Translations under genes and position numbers: made by a program | NCBI GenBank assembly: GCA_031308135.1 | Contig: JAHLJT010008756.1 | Coordinates: forward strand, 135,486,949 to 135,550,948 | DNA: 64,000 nucleotides | Direction of reading: 5' to 3' | Origin: Acheta domesticus | Lineage: Eukaryota > Arthropoda > Insecta > Orthoptera > Gryllidae | Shown here: piece by piece, positions 56,101 through 64,000 of the stretch | How positions within the stretch are numbered: the stretch's first letter is position 1 | How the letters are laid out: the number at the start of each line of letters is the position of its first letter | The notes under the pieces: generated by a model | The model's input: the letters and a program-made list of their open reading frames with translations, nothing else | What the model was told of the DNA's origin: nothing | The model's database searches: none

Positions 56101-59100
56101 GTCTCGCCTAAGCATCCTTCCTTCACTCAAAAAGTTTCTCCAATCTTATTGTTAGGTGCAGTCAGCATCACCACCTAATTCTAACTTTAATTATCATAAA
56201 TTTTATCATATAACTCAAGTAAAATGAATACAAATTATTTTTACTGTTGTGTAATGTATTTTTACTTACTGTGAAGGGTGCAGGGGGTGTTGTCACTAGC
56301 GCGTTATTCAGGGAGGGGTATTCAAAATACTCCAAATTTGTGTTACATAATTTATGGATATTTACATATATATTTACATTCTCTCAAAAATGAGTTCCAA
56401 TATTTATTCTCCCCAAAGATAACTTCACTGACCAAACTATTTTATTTTTGCATTTTGTCATTGTTCTTCTTAGAAGAGGTCGATGCTTCAGGCTTTTCTA
56501 TTTAAGTCCTAAAAATAATCACTCCTCTTTATTTCCACATAATTCTGTGCATTTTGTAAAGTTTCAAATTTGGAATAATATATTCAGTGCCTGTTGAATA
56601 TGAGTAACTGATGAAGACTGGAGTACATATGTATATCTGTATCATATAAATTTAGTCAATATAACAATGCTGTGGATATGCATGAATTGTAAAGATAAAT
56701 TATGACAACAATAATTCTGCTGTTTCTGAGCAAGAGATCTTCTAATGATATTTTTTCCCTTCTGTACTCAAACACCCAAGAATGTATTCATCTTCTGACT
56801 ACTTCACCTGCTCCTATACCTTCGTGCCCTGAAGAAATTTTGAGGATTTGTGAAATTACGAGAGTCGTTTACATTGATTAAGATTTTGATATTCAGTTGG
56901 AAATAATTCAGTGCTTTCAAGTCTGAATAACAATCTTTGATTACGCATAAAGATTTTAATAATCTGTACAACATCAACAAAAGTAAATGACAAAATGGAT
57001 GTTAAAACAACAAAAGCATTAATATGTAACGAGATGATTCAAAAATGTGTAGAGACTAATTCACCAAAGCCAGTGCAAAAGAGAATGAAATTCCTTCTTT
57101 CTTTGGTTTCTATGAATTTGATGTATGTTCTTGTAAAGAATTTGATGTAAGTTACAATATTTGAGATGGGAATTCAAATACGTTGAAATTAAATATATGT
57201 TGAAGCAAATTTGTTTGTGAAACGAAGTGTCATATGCCCTGAACATTAAAAAATTGTCAAAAAGGAACAAATTACCTCATAAGAGTCAGCAATTAAAGAA
57301 GAATATCTTGTATATAGAAGTTAATACCATGGCTTGAAAGCTGAATTCTGAAAATGTTTAATTTCTGGATTGAAAATTGAAGAAAACAAATAAATCAAAA
57401 GTATGTGCAATAAATGCGTGTTAAATATACATAATTGAACAAGATTTTATGTTGGCAAATGTCAGAAAAAGACATACTTCAGTGCGTAAATGACATGAAC
57501 AAGTGGCAGTCTTTGGAGAGTGTTGAAACCAACTGGATAGAAAGTGTTCCTGAAAAATTTGCATTGTAATTATAATTGCAACTGCATATTGCATGTTGAA
57601 TTTTATTGTTTGAGACTGTTTCTATTGTTAAGACTTAGTTTTGAACTTTGACAGAAGTTAAATGAAAAAGAGCAAAGTAGTCCTAAAATGTTCATGTTCT
57701 GTCAGATACACACAGATAAGATGCTACACAAAAATGTTTTCATAAATATATTCGTAAATATATTACAGTTGTTTCCATGAGTATTTTGGTTGTACTTGGA
57801 ATTCATTTATTTATCAATAGAAGGAGAAAAAAGATGCCCAATTTAAATGCAAATATGAATGCTGTGTGAGACAATTGATAAAGAACAACATAAAAATGAT
57901 TTTAAAAAACCTTGTGTCAACATTTTTTTAATGACTATCTTTGTGGAATATCATAAATGATGTCAAACATGAAGACTTAATTTAATTACTACTTAACTCA
58001 GATTACAGGATTCTTCCTGTTGTTTTAAATGTTTGAATTCTGCATTGATTCTCAAAGAGACTGCTGTGGATACATTCAAGGATTCATAATTCAGATTGAG
58101 ATACTTCCCATGCACTAATTCATATCTGGGATATCAAATTTTACAAGGCCTTTGCATGAAATTGATTTTTATTTTCAAAAATCCAACATGATGGTGATTA
58201 ACAATGGAATTTTAAGAAATTCAGCTTGTTACATACTTGTATACAACATGTTTGCTAAAAAGCTAGAGAAGAATTATTGAATGAAAAGTTTAATCTGTAT
58301 GACCTTAGTTTCAATATTGTACTGTTTAAAAAAAACAACATTGCTGATATGCATTTTTTAATTATAAAATATACATTGTTTTCATAAAAAGGACAAATTT
58401 GTTTGATATTGTGATACAGAATATCAAAAGTAGGAATTGGTTGTAACTAGTTAAGATGCAAATGTGATCTGATTGTTCCCATTGAAATTTAAAAAATACA
58501 CAGAAAAATATTGATATTTTATAAAATTCCATGTGGAATATGAAGAGTGAAGTGCCTGAAAAGGTCTAAACTGCAACCACGGAACTCAAAGGAATATACT
58601 TCTTTGATCAGAGCATTTTGTGTAATATTTTTTCAGCGAATGATACAAGAATTTGTTATTATCCACTGCTGATATCAAGTTCAGTTATGAGTCTGATATA
58701 AAGGAAAATATTGATTTTGTGAAGTTCAAGAATAATGAAGATTTGATCACGTACAGTGTTAGTACTTTTAAGGAAGTCTATTTCATTGATGTGGCGGATA
58801 AAAAACATATGCCTTGTAATGTTAGTCTCTTTCATTTGCGGCAAATTTGAAATTAATTGGAGCAGCAGAAGATAGTTTTCAAAGTTTCAGTTTTTGTTAT
58901 CCTAATGAAGACCATTTCAGTAATGTGGATATTTTTAATTGAGAACTTCTAAAGAAATTGCCTAAGAGTATGATATATTTAAGCTCAAGCTCCATTCCAT
59001 ATTATACCTATGTGTGACATAATTATTGAAGGCTTTCAAAGTTGATTATATTTTTACATTTAATCAGATATTTGTATGAAAGAGCATAATAATTTAACTA

Positions 59101-59685
59101 CTCAAGATCAATTATTTTCACAAAACCATTCCATTGGACAACAATTACATTGATTGACTTTTTCATCTTTCTGTCTGTAATCAACATTATCAGCAACCAT
59201 GTTGCATGAAAAACATAGCATTGGCCTTAATTGGAATTTGACATATGCAGTAATGAAATAATCTTGAAAGTTTTAAAACTAAGAGGAGACAATTTTAAAT
59301 ATTTTATAGGGAATGTTGGAAAATTAAAAGGAAAGATCATTACAAAGATTAATGTGAGGAAAAAGAAACAAGATTTGTCAAGAAAGGGTGTAGAAAAGAC
59401 ATAAGAAAAATAGATTATTTAAGTTAATGCCTTGAATTTTCTTGATGTTGTTACTACATAAGTTATTTAATGTAGCTTATTCTGCAGTATTCAAAAACCT
59501 TAATATTTCCTCTAGAAAAAGAATATTAGATTGATGCATGAAAATAAACCTAGAATATCTACTTCCTGGAAGAAAGAAAAGAGGAAAATTCAGAAGAGAT
59601 AGACTACAATGTGCCCTACATGTGAAAAGAGTGGAAGAGGAGAAAGTTAAAATTCAGAACTTGGGGTCAGAGATGAAGGATAATT
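53200..59685. other. AT-rich 3' flank or extended 3' UTR, no gene recognised
   Basis: About 6.5 kb with no known repeat and no supported gene. A 65-codon frame at 58653-58850 has protein-like composition (DIKFSYESDIKENIDFV) and follows a pyrimidine-rich CAG at 58637, but the acceptor phase meets an in-frame stop, so it is not called an exon. Confidence 0.4.
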
Positions 59686-59693
59686 GCTGGACC

Positions 59694-59870
59694 CAGTTGG
59701 CGTATCTACGGTATGGCAGGCACTGCACGTGCCAGGGGCGCCACACACAGGGGACGCTATTTAGAGCATAACCGTTAAAACAAATAACGACACCCCTAAT
59801 TTGAAGTATCCCGACAGGGGCGCAAATTCTATGCTTGCCATGGGCGCTTGAATACCTAGATACGCCTCTG
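59694..59870. mobile_element. hAT-type MITE, 177 bp
   Basis: Starts CAGTTGGCGTATCTACGGTA and its reversed end reads CAGAGGCGTATCTAGGTATT. It is flanked by a perfect 8-bp duplication, GCTGGACC (59686-59693 and 59871-59878). CAG-initial inverted termini and an 8-bp duplication are diagnostic of the hAT superfamily. The interior is non-coding with CCAGGGGCGCC-type sub-palindromes. It needs a transposase supplied elsewhere. Confidence 0.92.
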
Positions 59871-59878
59871 GCTGGACC

Positions 59879-62289
59879 TTGTGAGAAGAAAAGTAATATT
59901 TTGGTTTGAATACTCGAGAGGTTGAGATTTTGTAAATTGACATGAAATATTTTCAAATATGAACGTTGTTGCCAACATTTTGAGAACATGAAACTGCAAG
60001 AAATATGAAACAGCAGTCTTTAAAAAAATGAACACCAATATGTTATCTTCAGTGAATTTAAAAGTTTTATTTTTTTCATTGGCGAACTTGAGAAATGAAG
60101 AGTATTTCAAAAGAGCATATTCACAGTAAATTGTTTTAACTGTGGAGCTTAAACAAACACATTTATTCACAAAAACAAAGTACAGTCTCATCTAGCAATG
60201 GAACTAAAGTAAAAAATATGAGCAACTCATACACCACAAGAACAGAACTTATTGCAAGTTAAATTTACTATAAAAACTTATTTTGTTTTCTCTGAGATGT
60301 ATGAGAACAGAAATTTCTCATGTACATGCGAGCTAGAAAGTAAAGCAAACAAGTTTGCGTCTCTACAAATCACAGGATAATTCTCCGTTTATGAAGTATG
60401 TCAGCTTGCTCATCTTCCAGAAGTTTTGGAATCTTTAACAGGTACAGTAAAGAACCAGGTCAGTTTTTTAAGTGACATTATTTGGTTTTCATTATTCCTT
60501 TTTTTCACTTATTTTGCTGAATTTTCAAAATGTTTAAGTTGAACACTTTGAAATACTAAGATAATTTTCTGAGGTGCTGGTTTCTTTGCCTTGATTACTT
60601 TAAAATTTCAGAGGTTCACGAATTCTGATCAAAAAGCCACCTGTTGTTAAAAATGGCATGTAACAGAAAGTTATGAACTCTCATGATAATTTTATTTCAA
60701 AATTTCAAAGTCTCTCTTGAAATTAATCGTACTTTCTGTTGATGGTAATTTGTTTACTTTCCCCAAGAGAATTCCAGAATTTGAACATCCCCAGTGAAAA
60801 GTGAACAAGGTAGAATTGGAACTGTTTTTAAGGATTTGTTGTTTTTCAGCTTTTCATTTTCATTTTGAATTTAATTACTTGCCTAACCTCTTCATCTCTA
60901 TCAACTTGTACGCCTGTGAATAATGAACTATGTGGCTGTGCAACCTGATGATGCAGTCCATGCCCTAATCCTTGTTTGCTACCCCTACAAATCGTATCCC
61001 TTCATGGAAGAGAAATATATGGTGAGTCTACTGTAATGTTCTTCTGGTAGAGTATTCATTATTTGGTAAGTGTTAATTACTCAGGTATGCGTAAGTGGTG
61101 AGTATTGTCCCTACAATTCACTTACACTCCTCACCCCTCACAATCTCATAGCAGTTATGTGACTCAAGTCTGCCTTGTAAAGGAAGCATATGTATTTCTT
61201 ATATTTGTGCTTAATCAGTCAAGACTTCATGTTTTTAGATGGCCTTTTTCCTTTCTCCATGAATTACATAGTTGTGAATAGTCTTGAAGACTCCTGTCCT
61301 TGTTACAAAATTGATTTACACACAGTAAGCAAGTGCTTCAAAGTAATGTTTTGTTTAATTTTGTTTATTTACAGTCATTGATTTCAATTCACACGTAGAG
61401 AGATACAAGATAACAAAAACAGTCTACATCACAATCATTTGCTGTACATTAGGTTCTTGCTAAAGAAATTGACTTCCAAACTTTTTTTGGATGGGAATTC
61501 ACAAAATATTGCCAATTGGTGGAAAAATGATTCTCAACATTTCAGCACGATCGGATAATGTTAGGACCTCATCAGCCTTGAAATTTTAAAAATTGCAATT
61601 TTTCAGGAGCAACAACAACTACAACAACAAAAAAGAGTTTTTCATAATAAAATGAGAAGGATTTGTCCGCGTTTAACAAATGTTTGTATTGGGTGCTGAA
61701 TGGTTTTTTAATGGACTGGTCATGAAAATTTGTTATTTGGAAATAAAAAAATTGTTTACAATTTTTTTAATAATTTAGCTTTAATTTGAAGAATTTTTTA
61801 CAAGAACCAAACTAGTCCAAATTCAATATGTTTCAGGAGGCACAAAAAACTTCATACTATAGAAGTGCATAGTGATTAACTGATGAATTCACGTATTTAG
61901 ATGCTGTATGTGTTTGACTATGGTGTTTTAATCAAAATACGATAATTTGTTACTCAATTTACAAATAAATAAGAAAAGTATTCTAAACTTTTTTTGGTGG
62001 AATTAATATTTAAAATCTTTATTTTCTGGACAAAAATGTTTATTGTCAATAAAATAATTACAAATATTCAACTGTAAAATATGACGAACTGAGAGAATGA
62101 TACAAATGATAAAAATAATATTATTCAGTTAAAGTTCAGTCGTTTGTGTTCATATATTGAAAATACATACTATTCATCACATCCATCACTATTGTCCTCT
62201 ATTTCAGTATTCTGTTTATCGTTGGAAAGAATTCTGTGAGAAGAAATTATCGTCTAAAACTTTCCATGATCTAGATGTGTAAGGTATTG
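59879..62289. other. No gene recognised
   Basis: AT-rich sequence with no convincing ORF, splice pair or recognised repeat on either strand. Confidence 0.4.
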
Positions 62290-63660
62290 AATAAGATTAT
62301 GGTCTTTAATTTTAGCCGGGAGCTTCTCAAGCTGGAATACCTCTCATAGACCTGTTCAAGGTTGGGAGAATTGTTGTGTTTTTCTCCCTAATAATGAGAT
62401 TGTTCCATTAACTGCAAAATGTCTGTTTGTCCATCAGGTCCACGCTAGCGCCTGAACCATTCAGCTGATTTTATTTCAAAAGATATTCTGCAATCGATCT
62501 GAATGAACTCATGGTTTTAGGAGTTTCAAATGCATATTTGGATTTTTGAGGGTACTTCACACTTAGCCTCAAAAACATTTCCAAAATTTTCTCAAAAAGG
62601 CACCAAATTTTTTGATCAAACTTTGTCTTCAGATAGCATAAACAAAGCATAAGTGAATGGTGGTAGTCTCATGTTCATTGAAATTATAGATATTTTGATA
62701 ATTAATAAAAGTGCAATTTTTTTAGTGTATTCCTGCAACTACAATATTGAAGATTGATTTTTTCCTTAACGAAATCTGTTCCTTAAAGACGAATCTTTAA
62801 ATAAGTTCACGTTCAATTTTTCAAAAATATGAGTAGTTTCCATGTAATATTGCACAAAATACACCCATTTTTCCCCCCTGAAAAAACACTCCATTTTTTA
62901 AAGAAATTTTCTACTCATATGTAATAAGGGACGGTAAAAAAATATGGTCGTCCCATTTTCGGCTATTTTCCTGTTTTTTCGAAAATACCAAAAAGTAAAC
63001 ATTTGAAAAATACAAAATTGAAGATAGCGAATTTTACTTTAAACAGTATTGTATATCAAAAATCATATCTTTTTAAAAAAGGTCAAGTACATTTTTTTTA
63101 GAAAACAAGTTGATGTCACTTAATTAGTGCCTGGAATTTATGCTATTTCTACAAAAATCTCAAAAACTGCTCCAATTTTTTTCTTTAAATTTTCTCATAT
63201 GTATTGAGGGATGGTAAAAAATACGCTGCTGGTCTCATTTTCGACTGTTGTTAGATTTTTCGATAGTGCCAAAAGGTGAACATTTGAAAAATGCAAAATT
63301 GGAGATTGCAATTTTTGCTTTAAACAAAGTCTGCTGGAAAATATCTGCTCTTTAAAAAAGGTCATGTACAATTTTTTGAAAAAATTTCTAAAAAAAAAAC
63401 CTCAAAACCCGCATGAAATTTGTTCATTAAAGTTTCTCGTATGTAACAACATGGTAAATGAACTAATGCAATATAATAGCACAGACTTTCTTGCACTAGT
63501 TATCTCTTTAGTGTGGACTAGCTTTTCTTTTAGGCTTTATTCTTTTCCTAGCTGCCGTCATTTGTTGCCCAAAGGACATTTTTTCACATTTTCTCAATTT
63601 TTTAGGCTTCATAATGCTAGAACTGAAACAATGTCTTGACTAATATAGATGTGTAAAGCC
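62290..63660 (-). repeat. Copy of dispersed AT-rich repeat family (minus orientation)
   Basis: On the minus strand 62420-62470 carries GGTTCAGGCGCTAGCGTGGACC, equivalent to the 45.06 kb landmark. Two tandem units follow: 62930-63090 and 63209-63378 share GGGA-GGTAAAAAATA, TCGAAAATACCAAAA/TCGATAGTGCCAAAA, AACATTTGAAAAAT-CAAAATTG and TTTAAAAAAGGTCA-GTACA, with a period of about 281 bp. Confidence 0.65.
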
Positions 63661-63668
63661 CATGTTCT

Positions 63669-63730
63669 ACCCGGATGGCGGAGGTGGTTAAGACTTGTAT
63701 GGATTCAGCATTTCGGGGGCAAAAGGAATC
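63669..63730 (+). repeat. Degenerate tRNA-like SINE head
   Basis: ACCCGGATGGCGGAGGTGG-TTAAGAC resembles the A-box/D-arm of a Leu/Ser-type tRNA; the B-box position is decayed (AAAAGGAATCCAAC). No cloverleaf. It interrupts or borders the dispersed repeat, whose phrases resume at about 63765. Confidence 0.4.
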
Positions 63731-64000
63731 CAACTTTAATTTGATAAATGTGTTGTTGCTGAAAAATATTGAGGATTTGAGAAACTTTGTTGAAAATCAT
63801 TTGAAGCATTTCTACCCACAAATACAATCAATGCAAATAAATAAGCCACTCATTTCTATGTGCTTTTCCAATTTGCAATTTTTAACCTTCAACTGTTATT
63901 AGGTTTCGAAAACGTATTTAGTGTCAAAACAACTGTAGACTTTCTGGGCATCTGTATGAACCTATTTATGTAAACAAATGAATCTATCAAATTTAAATAT

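Noticed and set aside
58653..58850. 65-codon protein-like frame after a pyrimidine-rich CAG
   Set aside because: The nearby acceptor phase leads to an in-frame stop, the frame starts at TTG and no partner exon or donor was found.

Overview
The window is nuclear DNA from an arthropod, most probably an insect with a large, repeat-rich genome. The evidence is one intron-bearing gene with GT-AG splicing, several tRNA-derived SINE families, non-LTR retrotransposons of the R4/Dong and Jockey/I types, hAT and mariner remnants, abundant (TAA)n, (CT)n and (AC)n microsatellites, and AT-rich spacer broken by a few very GC-rich islands. Repeat style resembles polyneopteran insects such as cockroaches, crickets or termites, but the species cannot be fixed from sequence alone. 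No bacterial operon, CRISPR array, rRNA or canonical functional tRNA was seen.

Layout: 1-1.3 kb holds an 867-bp non-autonomous DNA transposon with terminal inverted repeats and GGGAACG-type subterminal repeats. 1.3-18.5 kb is AT-rich non-coding sequence with an inverted-repeat pair (4.3/6.2 kb), mariner remnants (11.1 and 13.0-13.3 kb), a (CT)n block and copies of a dispersed AT-rich repeat family. 18.5-19.2 kb is a short 5'-truncated R4/Dong-like copy between microsatellites. 20.7-21.2 kb has an inverted pair of tRNA-related SINE heads. 23.3-24.85 kb is a CpG-island-like region with a 26-bp minisatellite and GC boxes; a second GC-rich patch lies at 26.5-26.7 kb. 26.7-29.1 kb is a cluster of one ~550-bp SINE family. 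29.6-35.4 kb is the centrepiece: a head-to-tail array of R4/Dong-like elements, all on the minus strand and separated by ATT microsatellites, containing one 3.6-kb copy that is near-intact apart from a one-base frameshift. 37.4-40.2 kb carries decayed Jockey/I-type LINE pieces (RT C-terminus, gag-like zinc knuckle, AP endonuclease). 40.5-41.8 kb has two more SINE copies with clear target-site duplications. 43.1-45.4 kb is SINE, microsatellite and dispersed repeat.

The only credible host gene lies on the plus strand at about 45.7-53.2 kb. It has a probable 5' non-coding exon, a 901-bp coding exon, a 4.3-kb intron and a terminal coding exon. The product is an unrecognised acidic protein with about thirteen tandem ten-residue units. 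Its reading frame breaks twice near the C-terminus, each time at an A homopolymer one base too long, which suggests assembly error more than gene death. From 53 to 64 kb the sequence is AT-rich and essentially non-coding, with a well-bounded hAT MITE at 59.7 kb and a dispersed-repeat copy at the right end.

The mobile elements dominate. The LINEs encode, or once encoded, reverse transcriptase and endonuclease for target-primed insertion. The SINEs and MITEs encode nothing and would depend on such enzymes.
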